A DNA stretch of 64,000 bases from Microthrixaceae bacterium. Lineage in GTDB: Bacteria > Actinomycetota > Acidimicrobiia > Acidimicrobiales > Microtrichaceae. The position numbers and the translations under genes were made by a program. The notes beneath the pieces were generated by a model. The model did no database searches and was not told where the DNA came from. It saw only the letters and a program-made list of their open reading frames with translations. Shown in pieces: positions 7,843 to 16,586 of the stretch. The DNA lies in NCBI GenBank assembly GCA_023957975.1, contig JAMLGM010000001.1, positions 310,001 through 374,000 of the forward strand, read 5' to 3'. The first letter of the stretch is position 1. Each line of letters begins with the position of its first letter.

Positions 7843-9471
7843 GTGTTCCGCAAACTCGCCATCGCAGCCCTCGCGCTCCTGTTCTTCGCGCCCGCCGCAA
7901 CGCTGCTCGGCATCGGTGTGCTGATGAACCCCGCCGCCGCCCACTGCGCCACGCCCGCTGGGAGCGTGAACCTCGGACCCGTCCCGGACTCGCTCACTGT
8001 GACCACCGCGAACGGCGAGACCTTCACCCTGAACCGTCAGCAGCTCACGCACGCGGCCACGATCATCGCCATCGGCAACGGACTCGACGACGTGGGGCGG
8101 CCGGGAATCAAGATCGCGCTCATGGCCGCGCTCACCGAGTCCACGCTGCGGATGCTCACCAACACCGGCACCTACCCCGAGTCGGCGAACTATCCGAACG
8201 ACGGCAACGGCGGCGACCACGACTCCCTCGGCCTGTTCCAGATGCGCCCCCAATCGGGCTGGGGCACCGTCGCAGAACTCATGGACCCCAGCTACCAGGC
8301 CCGAGCGTTCTTCGGCGGGCCGACCGGCCCGAACTACCCCTCACCACGCGGCCTGCTCGACATCCCCGGCTGGCAGCAGATGGACCCCGGCGAAGCCGCC
8401 CAAGCCGTCGAAGTCTCCGCCTACCCCGACCGCTACCGCAACTACGCACCCGTCGCCGAAACCATCCTCACCGCCCTCACCAGCAGCAGCGGCAGCGGGT
8501 CTGGGCTCGGAACCGGTGGCCCTGCAACAGTGTCGTCGGCGTCGTCGCGGGTGGTGTTCCCACTGCCCGAGGGCACCTGGGTTGCCACTTCGCCGTTCGG
8601 GATGCGGGTGCACCCGATCACGGGCGAACGGAAGATACACACCGGCACCGACTTCGCCGCGCCCGACGGCACCCCGATCCTCGCCGCCGCGGACGGCACC
8701 GTCACGCACGCCGAGTTCTCCGGCGGCTACGGCGGCCTCATCATCATCGAGCACACCATCGACGGGCGCACCGTCGCGACCGCGTATGCGCACACATGGG
8801 AGAGCGGCATCCACGTCCGTGCCGGCGACCGGGTGAGCGCCGGGCAGCACATCGGCGATGTCGGCTCCTCGGGCATGAGCACCGGCGCACATCTGCACTT
8901 CGAGGTCCGGCCCGGCGGCACGAACGGCGAGGCCATCGACGCCGCCGCCTGGCTCAACCAGCACGGGGCCGCGAACCTGCCGACAGCGACCAGCGGATCA
9001 CCCGCCGCCTGCAACACCGCCACGGCGGGCGCGCCGGCCGGCGTCGATGGAGACCCCGACCGGCTCGTCGACGATCCCACCAGCTCGGGCAAGATCACCG
9101 CCCGCATGCTGCACCTCTACCAGCAGACCCTCGCCGCGTTCCCCGACACCGGCTGGGGCTGCTACTCACCGCGCCCCGGCACCAAGTCCGAGCATCCCCT
9201 CGGCCGGGCGTGCGACATCACCTTCGGCAACCAGATCGGCCAACGCCCCAACCCCGCCCAGCTCGACGCCGGCTGGAGGGTCACGAACTGGATGAAAGAC
9301 AACGCCGACGTTCTCGGCGTCCAGTACCTCATCTGGCAAGGCCAAATCTGGTCCGTCGCCCGCGACGCCGACGGCTGGCGACCCTACAACGGCGGCGGCA
9401 TGCACGACCCCGCCTCAATCACCGGCGGCCACTTCGACCACCTCCACGTCACAGTCAAAGCAGGTGCGTGA
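7843..9471 (+). CDS. Secreted three-domain peptidoglycan hydrolase (transglycosylase-like, M23, LAS-type)
   Basis: A 542-residue exported protein with an N-terminal hydrophobic segment (LAIAALALLFFAPAATLLGIGVLM). Residues about 60-190 form a lysozyme/transglycosylase-like domain (ALTESTLRML, SLGLFQMRPQSGWG). Residues about 245-370 form an M23 endopeptidase: HTGTDFAAPDG near 266 and HLHFEVRPGG near 350. Residues about 400-542 form a LAS-type (VanY/M15-like) domain: EHPLGRACDITF near 450 and HFDHLHV near 530. It would open the cell wall for the transfer channel. The GTG start at 7843 is 11 bases after the preceding stop. Its TGA overlaps the next ATG. Confidence 0.85.
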   Translation: MFRKLAIAALALLFFAPAATLLGIGVLMNPAAAHCATPAGSVNLGPVPDSLTVTTANGETFTLNRQQLTHAATIIAIGNGLDDVGRPGIKIALMAALTESTLRMLTNTGTYPESANYPNDGNGGDHDSLGLFQMRPQSGWGTVAELMDPSYQARAFFGGPTGPNYPSPRGLLDIPGWQQMDPGEAAQAVEVSAYPDRYRNYAPVAETILTALTSSSGSGSGLGTGGPATVSSASSRVVFPLPEGTWVATSPFGMRVHPITGERKIHTGTDFAAPDGTPILAAADGTVTHAEFSGGYGGLIIIEHTIDGRTVATAYAHTWESGIHVRAGDRVSAGQHIGDVGSSGMSTGAHLHFEVRPGGTNGEAIDAAAWLNQHGAANLPTATSGSPAACNTATAGAPAGVDGDPDRLVDDPTSSGKITARMLHLYQQTLAAFPDTGWGCYSPRPGTKSEHPLGRACDITFGNQIGQRPNPAQLDAGWRVTNWMKDNADVLGVQYLIWQGQIWSVARDADGWRPYNGGGMHDPASITGGHFDHLHVTVKAGA

Positions 9472-9737
9472 TGGGCGTCTTCCCCGACTTCGACGGCCTC
9501 GGCGGCATCGGAGACCTCCGTGCCGTCGTCGGAGCGCTCTTGACCTTCGTCCTCATCGTCGCTGTCCTGATGCTGATCGTCTCGGCGATTGTGTGGGCCA
9601 TCGCGACCGCCCACGGCAACTACGCCACCGCAAGTAAAGGCCGAACCGGAGTCCTCGTCTCCCTCGGCGCTGCCGTCCTCGCTGGAGGCGGCGTCGCCTG
9701 GATGAACTGGCTCCTCAACCTCGGCCAGCAACTCTGA
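9471..9737 (+). CDS. DUF6112-family small membrane protein, copy 1
   Basis: An 88-residue protein with two predicted membrane helices (LLTFVLIVAVLMLIVSAIVWAI and VLVSLGAAVLAGGGVAWMNWLL) joined by a short basic loop (ATASKGRTG). Size, topology and position resemble VirB2/TrbC-like pilin or small channel subunits of Gram-positive conjugation systems. Its ATG overlaps the hydrolase stop. The C-terminal pattern NWLLNLGQQL is matched by FFWNVGQQV in the second copy at 9894, so the two are paralogues. Confidence 0.75.
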   Translation: MGVFPDFDGLGGIGDLRAVVGALLTFVLIVAVLMLIVSAIVWAIATAHGNYATASKGRTGVLVSLGAAVLAGGGVAWMNWLLNLGQQL

Positions 9738-9758
9738 TTCCAACCTTCTTCGAGCCCC

Positions 9759-9804
9759 CAGCGGTGCCCGCGTCCTCGACGGCGTGGGCACCGCTGTTTC
9801 TGCT
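9759..9804 (+). terminator. Strong intrinsic terminator/attenuator between the two DUF6112 genes
   Basis: Perfect 11-bp stem (CAGCGGTGCCC at 9759-9769 with GGGCACCGCTG at 9786-9796) followed by TTTCTGCT. It lies inside the transfer operon, before a fresh ribosome-binding site, so it may reduce or time expression of the downstream mating genes. Confidence 0.65.
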
Positions 9805-9893
9805 GACTGCGGGTCGGGAGGGCGGGCGCACCTGTCGCTTGTACCCCGTCTGCGAGTTCGTGGGCGGGTCACCCGTCGCCAAGGAGACCTACC

Positions 9894-10214
9894 GTGTTCG
9901 ATCTGCTCACCAACGTCATGTCCGCGCCTCTGCTGGTGCCGATGGACATCAACATCGACCCCAACACCAACGGGCTGCCGGGGATCAACCAGCTGCGCAC
10001 CATCGTCGGCGCGGTCATGACCATCGGCCTGATCCTCAGCGTCCTCGCACTGATCGTGTCCGCGATCGTGTGGGGCTTCGGCGCCAACTCGTCCAACCCG
10101 CACCTCGCTTCGCGCGGGAAGATCGGCGTGCTCGTCTCCTGTGGCGCAGCGGTGATCTGCGGCGCGTCGGTGACGCTCATCAACTTCTTCTGGAACGTCG
10201 GCCAGCAGGTCTGA
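9894..10214 (+). CDS. DUF6112-family small membrane protein, copy 2
   Basis: A 106-residue protein starting at a GTG preceded by AAGGAGA. After a 35-residue N-terminal region (PMDINIDPNTNGLPGINQLR) it has two membrane helices (MTIGLILSVLALIVSAIVWGF and IGVLVSCGAAVICGASVTLINFF) and ends WNVGQQV. It is a diverged paralogue of the 88-residue protein at 9471, longer at the N-terminus. As the small hydrophobic partner just before the TrbL-like gene it is a good candidate for the pilin-like or channel-lining subunit. Confidence 0.78.
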   Translation: MFDLLTNVMSAPLLVPMDINIDPNTNGLPGINQLRTIVGAVMTIGLILSVLALIVSAIVWGFGANSSNPHLASRGKIGVLVSCGAAVICGASVTLINFFWNVGQQV

Positions 10215-10244
10215 CCCGCCTGTCGTCGAGAGCTGGAGTTCGAG

Positions 10245-11633
10245 ATGGGCGTCTGCGACGTTCCCGTGATTTCGTCGGTGTGCGATGCCGTCGGCGAAGG
10301 TGCCGCTTCTCTGGTTGCGGCCCCGTTTGACTGGCTCGCCCAGGCGATGGGTGCCGCCGCCGGGTGGCTGTTCGAGGCGGTCTGGTCGGTGTTCGACACC
10401 ACCACGCTGGTGGATGTCACCAAGCCCGGCTACGTCGCCGTCTACAACCTGCTGTTCGGTATCGCGGTCTTCGTGATGCTGATCTTCTTCTGCCTCCAAC
10501 TCCTCACTGGACTGATCCGCCGCGACCCCACCGCGCTCACCCGCGCCGCGCTCGGGCTGGCGAAATCCGTCCTCGGATCGTTCGTGGTCATTACGCTCAC
10601 CGCGCTGCTGCTGGAAGTCGTCGACCAGCTGTGTATCGGGATCGTGCAGGCCGCCGGGGAAACCACCGAGTCGATGGGCGACAAGATCGCCCTCCTCGCA
10701 GCGGGACTGGTCGGCATCAACATCGCCGCACCTGGTGTCGGAGCGATCATCACCATCTTCATGGCCGGCCTTGCCATCACCGCCGCCGCCATCGTGTGGC
10801 TGTCCCTTCTCGTCAGGAAGGCGCTGCTGCTGGTCGCGGTCGTGTTCGCGCCGCTCGCGTTCAGCGGAGCATCCTGGGACGCCAGCCGGGGATGGATCGG
10901 GAAGTGGGCGATGTTCGTCGTCGCCCTGATCTGCTCCAAACTCGTCCTCGTCGTCATGTTCCTGGTCGCGATCACCCAGGTATCCGCGCCCATCGACGCG
11001 GACCTGGCGTCGGTCAGCGATCCCATCGCTGGGATCGTGCTGATGGCGATGGCCGCGTTCGCGCCGTATCTGACCTACAAGTTCATCGCCTTCGTCGGGT
11101 TCGACATGTACCACGCGATCGGCTCCGAGCAGGACGCCAAGAGCGCACTCAACCGCCCGATCCCGGTCCCGTCCAAGCCGCAAGGCGGCGGCGATCCGAA
11201 GAAGGTACTCGATGGGGCAGGTAGCGGCGGCAACTCCGGTGGAGGCGCTGGCGGAGGGAGCGGGAGCAGCGCACCGCCGCCGCCGAAGACCCCGGCACCG
11301 ACACCGGCCGTGAGCAGCGGCGGCGCGGCAGGGGGTGGCGGTGCCGCAGCGAGCGGAGGCGGCGCAGCCGCAGCCGGTCCCGTGGCCGCAGGCGTGGTGA
11401 TCGGAGCGAGCGTCGCCAAGGGCGCCGCCACTGCCGGACCCAAGGCCGGGACGGCACTGGGCGCCCAAGGCGAGCACGCCGCCGACGCAGCAGCGCAAAC
11501 ACCACCACCGCCACCGTCCGCAACGCCAACGGCGGCACCGCCGTCGAGCCCCGCGCCGCGCCCGCCGAGCGGCGACCCGTCACCACCGCCGAAGCAGCCC
11601 CCGCCGCCCGCGCCACGCCCAACGAAGGAGTAG
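10245..11633 (+). CDS. TrbL/VirB6-like conjugal transfer membrane protein
   Basis: A 462-residue protein. Residues about 40-290 hold six or so long hydrophobic helices (YVAVYNLLFGIAVFVMLIFF, IIRRDP-type loops, AIITIFMAGLAITAAAIVWLSLLV), typical of the inner-membrane channel component TrbL/VirB6. The C-terminal 160 residues are a low-complexity Gly/Ala/Pro tail (GGGAGGGSGSSAPPPP, ending PPPAPRPTKE), probably a flexible cytoplasmic tail. RBS-like CTGGAG precedes the ATG. It is followed 3 bases later by the SCO6880-family gene. Confidence 0.8.
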   Translation: MGVCDVPVISSVCDAVGEGAASLVAAPFDWLAQAMGAAAGWLFEAVWSVFDTTTLVDVTKPGYVAVYNLLFGIAVFVMLIFFCLQLLTGLIRRDPTALTRAALGLAKSVLGSFVVITLTALLLEVVDQLCIGIVQAAGETTESMGDKIALLAAGLVGINIAAPGVGAIITIFMAGLAITAAAIVWLSLLVRKALLLVAVVFAPLAFSGASWDASRGWIGKWAMFVVALICSKLVLVVMFLVAITQVSAPIDADLASVSDPIAGIVLMAMAAFAPYLTYKFIAFVGFDMYHAIGSEQDAKSALNRPIPVPSKPQGGGDPKKVLDGAGSGGNSGGGAGGGSGSSAPPPPKTPAPTPAVSSGGAAGGGGAAASGGGAAAAGPVAAGVVIGASVAKGAATAGPKAGTALGAQGEHAADAAAQTPPPPPSATPTAAPPSSPAPRPPSGDPSPPPKQPPPPAPRPTKE

Positions 11634-11636
11634 ACG

Positions 11637-13106
11637 ATGAGCAGCACGAACAACGACCGGCCCACCGGGGGCGAGCTGGTGCCGGTGAAGTTCTCCCGAC
11701 TCACCCGACGCGGTGTCCTCCTCGGCCTGTCGCTGACCCAGCTCATCACCCTCGCCATCGGCGGAGCCACGCTCATCGGCGCGTTCTACGCAGGCGGCGG
11801 GATGCTGCTCGCCTACACCGCCCCGGTCTGGGTACTCGCCGCCGCACTGACCTGGATACCCATCGCTGGCAGGCCGATCGTGGAATGGCTACCCGTCGCC
11901 TGCTGGTGGCTGTGGCGCACCACCGGCGGGCAACTCCTATACCGGCGCCGGATCGTGGTGCCGCGCCCCGTCGGCACTCTCGCGCTGCCTGGCGACATGG
12001 CGCGGCTGCGCGAGTACACCGACCCCGACACGGGTGCCGGGATGATCCACGACCCGCACGCCGCCACCCTGACCGTCGTGTGCGAGGTCACGCATCCCGC
12101 GTTCGTGCTCCTCGACCCCGGCGAGCAGGAACGCCGCGTCACCTCCTGGGGCCGCGTCCTCGCTACCGTCTGCCGCTCCGGACGCATCGCGACCCTGCAA
12201 GTCCTCGAACGCACCCTCCCAGACTCCGGCACCGGCCTGGCCGAGTGGTGGGCCACACACGGCACCCCCGACGGGTCATGGGCAGCCGACACCTACGCAG
12301 AGTTGATCGACCGAGCCGGCCCCGCCGGCGAACGCCACGCCACCACCCTCTCGCTGTCCCTGGACATGAAGACCGCCGCCCGGCAGATCAGAACCGCTGG
12401 CGGCGGGATACGCGGGGCAGCCGCCGTTCTGCGACAAGAGATGAACACCCTCGTCGCCGCACTCCGCTCCGCCGACCTGTCACCCTCGGGATGGCTCACC
12501 CCAGGGCAGATCGCAGTCATGCTGCGCTCCGCCTACGACCCGGCCATCGCCGCAACACTGGAACGCCACGGCCGGCTCGGACAGTCGCTCGCCACGGCGG
12601 GACCGGTCGCCGTCACCGAGACCTGGGGCCGGCTGCGCACCGACTCCGCTCACCACGCGGTGCTCTGGGTCAGCGAGTGGCCGCGGTCGCTGGTCTATCC
12701 GGGGTTCTTGTCGCCGGTGCTGCTGTCCACAGGCATCCAACGCTCGTTCTCACTGATATGTACGCCGATCCGCTCTGACCAGGCCGCTCGCGACATCCGC
12801 AAGAAGAAGGTCGAGCACATCTCCGACCAAGCCCAGCGCGCGAAGATCGGCCAGATCGAAGACGCCTCCCAGACCGCCGAGTACCACGACGTGCTCCAGC
12901 AAGAAGCCGACCTCACCGCCGGTCACGGCATCCTGCGCTACACCGGCCTGGTCGCTGTATCCGCACCCACCGTCGAGGAACTCGACGCCGCCGTTGCCGC
13001 CATCGAGCAAGCCGCGATCCAAGCATCTTGCGAGACCCGGCTCCTCGTCGGCCAGCAAGCCGCCGCGTTCACCGCAGCCGCACTGCCACTCTGTCGGATC
13101 GTGTGA
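11637..13106 (+). CDS. SCO6880-family conjugation-associated protein
   Basis: A 489-residue protein with two close membrane helices near the N-terminus (LTQLITLAIGGATLIGAFYAGGG and LLAYTAPVWVLAAALTWIPIAG), preceded by VPVKFSRLTRRGVLLG, a pattern shared with SCO6880-type proteins. The remaining 400 residues are soluble. In conjugation loci this protein is paired with a separate VirB4-type ATPase and appears to supply the N-terminal part of a VirB4, split from the motor domain. Here the ATPase lies at 14557, separated by an antisense cargo gene and one extra gene. Confidence 0.8.
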   Translation: MSSTNNDRPTGGELVPVKFSRLTRRGVLLGLSLTQLITLAIGGATLIGAFYAGGGMLLAYTAPVWVLAAALTWIPIAGRPIVEWLPVACWWLWRTTGGQLLYRRRIVVPRPVGTLALPGDMARLREYTDPDTGAGMIHDPHAATLTVVCEVTHPAFVLLDPGEQERRVTSWGRVLATVCRSGRIATLQVLERTLPDSGTGLAEWWATHGTPDGSWAADTYAELIDRAGPAGERHATTLSLSLDMKTAARQIRTAGGGIRGAAAVLRQEMNTLVAALRSADLSPSGWLTPGQIAVMLRSAYDPAIAATLERHGRLGQSLATAGPVAVTETWGRLRTDSAHHAVLWVSEWPRSLVYPGFLSPVLLSTGIQRSFSLICTPIRSDQAARDIRKKKVEHISDQAQRAKIGQIEDASQTAEYHDVLQQEADLTAGHGILRYTGLVAVSAPTVEELDAAVAAIEQAAIQASCETRLLVGQQAAAFTAAALPLCRIV

Positions 13107-13120
13107 TGCGGTTTCTGAAG

Positions 13121-13645
13121 CTATATCCGCAGAGTCGTCGGTGTCTTGATGGTCTTCCCGGTGCCGAGTGTCACGGACATGTATACACCCTGGATCCGCT
13201 CCTGAAGAGCGTCGCGCGAAACGGCAATCAGTCTGTGCCCAAGCTCCGCGTCCACAAACCAACTTGAGTTCGTTCCGGCTTCAAGACGATGAGGAAGCTC
13301 CGGGCCAATCAGTTCCCCCTGAGGGACGAAGCGAACCTCGCCGCCTCTTGGGCAGAGGGCAACCGATTCGACCATCACTGGTGCCCGGCCGTGGCTGGTG
13401 ACCTGAACTCCGATGATCTCGGGGCCGTTGAACCCCTGATTGCGCAGGTTCTTGACGTTGCGAGGCGCCCCCGTCTTTTCAACTGGGCCGGTGACAACGC
13501 CTCCGCCGCCTTGCACTCCGTGTAGCAGCATTGCCTTCGGACGACCAGCAGACAGAAGCCACTGCGCGATCTGCCACCCAAGCGACAGCCCTGCAACCAG
13601 TAGCGAAATGCTCGCGATAACGAGCGCGATGACCTCCGGACTCAT
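13121..13645 (-). CDS. Hypothetical cargo protein with N-terminal membrane anchor, antisense to the transfer operon
   Basis: A 174-residue protein with a single hydrophobic N-terminus (IALVIASISLLVAGLSLGWQIAQWLL) and a soluble domain rich in beta-strand-like stretches (IIGVQVTSHGRAPVMVESVAL, SSWFVDAELGHRLIAVS). It is the only minus-strand gene inside the transfer operon and is convergent with the SCO6880-family gene, 14 bases apart. This accessory placement suggests an independently expressed cargo gene such as an exclusion or host-interaction factor. No recognisable family; function unknown. Confidence 0.7.
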   Translation of the reverse strand: MSPEVIALVIASISLLVAGLSLGWQIAQWLLSAGRPKAMLLHGVQGGGGVVTGPVEKTGAPRNVKNLRNQGFNGPEIIGVQVTSHGRAPVMVESVALCPRGGEVRFVPQGELIGPELPHRLEAGTNSSWFVDAELGHRLIAVSRDALQERIQGVYMSVTLGTGKTIKTPTTLRI

Positions 13646-13667
13646 CTTCCAAGCCTACGGACAGGTA

Positions 13668-13682
13668 CCGACATTCTGTCGG
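13668..13682. promoter_or_regulatory. Inverted repeat in the divergent gap beside the cargo gene
   Basis: CCGACATTCTGTCGG, 6-bp arms and a 3-base spacer, lies between the start of the antisense cargo gene and the next plus-strand gene. It is the size of a regulator site, though it could also be a weak hairpin. Confidence 0.35.
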
Positions 13683-13729
13683 GGTGTCGAGCACACCTCC
13701 TGGTCACACGACTTGCGAGGAGGCCGACC

Positions 13730-14560
13730 ATGCCCACGTTCTTCGATTCGACTGCCGACGCCGCTGAGGCGTCCGAAGCCTTGCGCGGACTCGCTCACGC
13801 GAGCCGGGGGTTCGATCAGCCCGCCGAGATGTACGGGGTGATCGGTGATCTGTCCTCGGGGATGCGGTCGCTGCGGCAGGTGCTCGACCAGATCGCCGAT
13901 GTTCACGAGCGCAAGGCCGCGCACGCCTTCAACGACGCCGGCAACCACGAGGCCGGAGTGCGGGACGCGCTCGCTGCTGCGGAGGAGTTGCGCCAGGCGG
14001 CGAATCTCGTCGACCGGGCGTATGACCGGCTCGCGGAGGGGTTCATCGCTGCGGGGCGGATCGCTTGGCACCCCGAGCCCGCCGTCGAGGAGGCCGCGCC
14101 GTCGCGGTGGGTCAGCGTGGTGTTCCTCCAGGGCGAGGAGGCCGACCGGCCGTTGCGCATCCTCGGCGAGCTGGGACATGTCGATGCGGTGGACTTCCTC
14201 GCGCAGTGGGACTACGGCGACGAGACCACGCAGGCCGCGCTGGAGAACGGGTACGTCTACGACGAGCCCGGCGAGGGCACCAACGACCAGGTGGCGCTCT
14301 CGGGCGACTACGCGCTGGTCGTCAACCCGCACGTCGGCTACGTCTCGCTGCTGCGCCGCTACACCGAACCCGGGACCGAGCCCCAGGATGCCGAGCTGGT
14401 CGGACCGGCTCCGGTGCAGGCTGGGCCGGAGTTGCTGGTGTCGTACTCGTCGCCGGGTGCTCCGAGGCGGGCCGATGTGCCGACGGCGAAGCGGGATGGG
14501 TCGTGGTTCGAGCCGGCCAAGATCACGGCGGTCAAGCAGGCGCGGGGGCTGGTGCTGTGA
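13730..14560 (+). CDS. Hypothetical conserved ICE protein
   Basis: A 276-residue soluble protein. Residues 1-110 are helical with a long coiled-like segment (GMRSLRQVLDQIADVHERKAAHAFNDAGNHEAGVRDALAAAEELRQAANLVDRAYDR is split by short turns). The second half has a different, strand-rich character (RWVSVVFLQGEEADRPLRILGELGHVDAVDFL). GCGAGGAGG precedes the ATG. It overlaps the VirB4-like gene by 4 bases (GTGA). Position suggests a partner of that ATPase; no domain is recognised. Confidence 0.65.
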   Translation: MPTFFDSTADAAEASEALRGLAHASRGFDQPAEMYGVIGDLSSGMRSLRQVLDQIADVHERKAAHAFNDAGNHEAGVRDALAAAEELRQAANLVDRAYDRLAEGFIAAGRIAWHPEPAVEEAAPSRWVSVVFLQGEEADRPLRILGELGHVDAVDFLAQWDYGDETTQAALENGYVYDEPGEGTNDQVALSGDYALVVNPHVGYVSLLRRYTEPGTEPQDAELVGPAPVQAGPELLVSYSSPGAPRRADVPTAKRDGSWFEPAKITAVKQARGLVL

Positions 14561-16041
14561 CCGAGGATCGCGCGCGGCTGCACACCGCCGTTCTGGTGGC
14601 ACCGTCGAAGGAGCGGCGGAAGCTCCGCAAGCAGCGCCGCAAGGCAGAGGCCCGGCTCCACGCCGAGCAGCGCAAGGCCGCGCTCGCCGCCGCGAAGGCG
14701 AAGGCTGAGCAGGAGCGTGCCGAGCGCCGCGCCACGATCTACCTGCCGAAGGCCGGCGAACCGGGCGCTGCGCGGCTGCGCACTCCGGGCCGGTTCCATC
14801 TGACGCGGCATCAGGACACGTCGGCGACGCTGGCGGGTGCGTATCCGTTCGTCGCCGAGGGCGGTCTCGGTGCCGATGGCGTGTTCGTCGGCCAAGACCT
14901 GTACTCGGGCGGGAGCTTCGTCTACGACCCGTGGGTGCTCTACGCACGCGGGATCATCACCGCACCGAACGTGGTGCTGGCCGGGATCGTCGGCTCCGGC
15001 AAGTCATCGCTGGCCAAGTCGCTCTACACGCGGTCGCTGCCGTTCGGGCGGCGCGTGTACGTTCCCGGCGACCCGAAGGGCGAACACACCGCCGTCGCCA
15101 ACGCCGTCGGCGGACGCGCCATCGTCCTCGGCCACGGACTCAACACTCGCCTGAACCCACTCGACGAAGGCCACCGGCCCAGCGGACTCTCGGATGAGCA
15201 GTGGGCCTCGACCGTCGCGGCCCGGCGCCGTGACCTGATCGGCGCGCTCGCGGAGACCGTGCTCGCGCGCGGCTTGTCGCCGTTGGAGCACACCGCGATC
15301 GACATCGCCCTGACCCAGACGGTGCGGGAGAACGACGTGCCGATCCTGCCGATGGTCGTTGATCGCATCCTCGCCCCGAGTGCGGATGCCGACGGCAGGT
15401 TGGCCGAGGACGGCAGGCTTGTCGGCCATGCGCTGCGCCGCCTCGTGGCCGGTGACCTGGCCGGGCTGTTCGATGGGCCTTCGACGGTCGCGTTCGATCC
15501 GTCGTTGCCGATGATCTCGCTCGACCTCTCGCGGGTCACCGAGAACTCGACGCTGATCTCGGTGTTGATGACGTGCTCGTCGGCGTGGATGGAGTCCGCG
15601 CTGCTCGACCCGAACGGTGGGCAGCGGTGGGTGATCTACGACGAGGCCTGGCGGCTCATGTCCCACCCGGCGTTGTTGCGGCGGATGGATGCGCACTGGC
15701 GACTCGCCAGGCACTACGGGATCGCGAACATGCTGATCTTCCACAAGCTCACCGACCTCGACAACGTGGGCGACCAAGGCTCCGCCATGCGCTCCCTGGC
15801 GAACTCACTGCTCGCGAATGCCGAGACGCGGATCGTGTACCGGCAGGAGTCCGACCAGCTCGGCCCGACCGCGACCGCGCTCGGCCTGACCGGCACCGAG
15901 CAGCAGCTCTTGCCGAACCTCGGCGTCGGCCAAGGCCTGTGGCGGATCAAGGCCAGAAGCTTCGTCTGCCAGCACCAGCTCCACCCCGACGAACTCGCCC
16001 TGTTCGACACCAGCAGCCGCGCAGCGGGAGGCCACCGATGA
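14557..16041 (+). CDS. VirB4-like conjugation ATPase
   Basis: A 494-residue protein. The first 70 residues are a charged Ala/Arg/Lys-rich helix (EERRKLRKQRRKAEARLHAEQRK type). The ATPase core carries Walker A (AGIVGSGKSSLAKS, about residues 142-155), a PGDPKGEH segment after it, Walker B (WVIYDEAWRLM near 360) and a QESDQLGP-type motif near 435. This is the motor-domain half of VirB4/TraC, with the N-terminal half apparently supplied by the SCO6880-family protein. The GTG at 14557 overlaps the preceding stop; its own stop overlaps the following ATG. Confidence 0.85.
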   Translation: MTEDRARLHTAVLVAPSKERRKLRKQRRKAEARLHAEQRKAALAAAKAKAEQERAERRATIYLPKAGEPGAARLRTPGRFHLTRHQDTSATLAGAYPFVAEGGLGADGVFVGQDLYSGGSFVYDPWVLYARGIITAPNVVLAGIVGSGKSSLAKSLYTRSLPFGRRVYVPGDPKGEHTAVANAVGGRAIVLGHGLNTRLNPLDEGHRPSGLSDEQWASTVAARRRDLIGALAETVLARGLSPLEHTAIDIALTQTVRENDVPILPMVVDRILAPSADADGRLAEDGRLVGHALRRLVAGDLAGLFDGPSTVAFDPSLPMISLDLSRVTENSTLISVLMTCSSAWMESALLDPNGGQRWVIYDEAWRLMSHPALLRRMDAHWRLARHYGIANMLIFHKLTDLDNVGDQGSAMRSLANSLLANAETRIVYRQESDQLGPTATALGLTGTEQQLLPNLGVGQGLWRIKARSFVCQHQLHPDELALFDTSSRAAGGHR

Positions 16042-16586
16042 ACCTCACCAGCCCGCGCCGATCCACCCCGAACGACGACGAGCAGACGGCTCCCGTCGAG
16101 CTGCCGCACGTCCTCGTCACCGTCGCCGAAGACGGCACCCTCGCCGCGACGGTCGATGGGACACCATTCGCGTCGCCGGACGGGAGCGCGTGGACGCGGG
16201 CGACGTTCGGGCCGCTCATGGATGCCATCACCAAGGACCGCACCATCGCGGTCCGGGTCGAGGTGCGCGAGAGCGACGGGAGCGTCTTCACCGACATCCT
16301 CCGCACCCGCAAGCCCCGACGCGCAGTGGCACCGACCGAGAACCCGGTGCCGGAGACTCGTCGGAGTCGTCACGCCCGACGGGTGCCGCGCTTGGCCGAG
16401 GTCACCGCGGGCGGGTTCGTCCCCGGCGAGGATGTCGCCGTCGCGACGATCGTCTCCCACACCGACGCCACCGGAACCGGCGAGGCCCGCGCGCTCATCG
16501 ACCTCGACGACCTGCCCGACGGCACGCACGAGGTGATCCTGTTCGGGCGCATCTCGGGCACGCTCGCGGTGCGGCGGCTGACATGA
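16038..16586 (+). CDS. Hypothetical ICE protein between the ATPase and coupling protein genes
   Basis: A 182-residue protein without membrane segments. An N-terminal strand-rich domain (LPHVLVTVAEDGTLAATVDG, TIAVRVEVRESDGSVFTDILR) is joined by a basic linker (TRRSRHARRVPR) to a second strand-rich domain (FVPGEDVAVATIVSHTDATGTGEARALIDLDDLP). It overlaps both neighbours by 4 bases, indicating tight translational coupling. Probably a cytoplasmic adaptor of the mating machinery; no family is recognised. Confidence 0.65.
   Translation: MNLTSPRRSTPNDDEQTAPVELPHVLVTVAEDGTLAATVDGTPFASPDGSAWTRATFGPLMDAITKDRTIAVRVEVRESDGSVFTDILRTRKPRRAVAPTENPVPETRRSRHARRVPRLAEVTAGGFVPGEDVAVATIVSHTDATGTGEARALIDLDDLPDGTHEVILFGRISGTLAVRRLT

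Noticed and set aside
8341..8964. Long antisense frame opposite the peptidoglycan hydrolase
   Set aside because: A shadow frame from high third-position GC; the plus-strand protein has clear domains and ribosome coupling.
9384..11498. 704-codon antisense frame opposite the transfer genes
   Set aside because: Composition-driven, His/Arg/Asp-rich with no motifs; overlaps well-supported membrane proteins.
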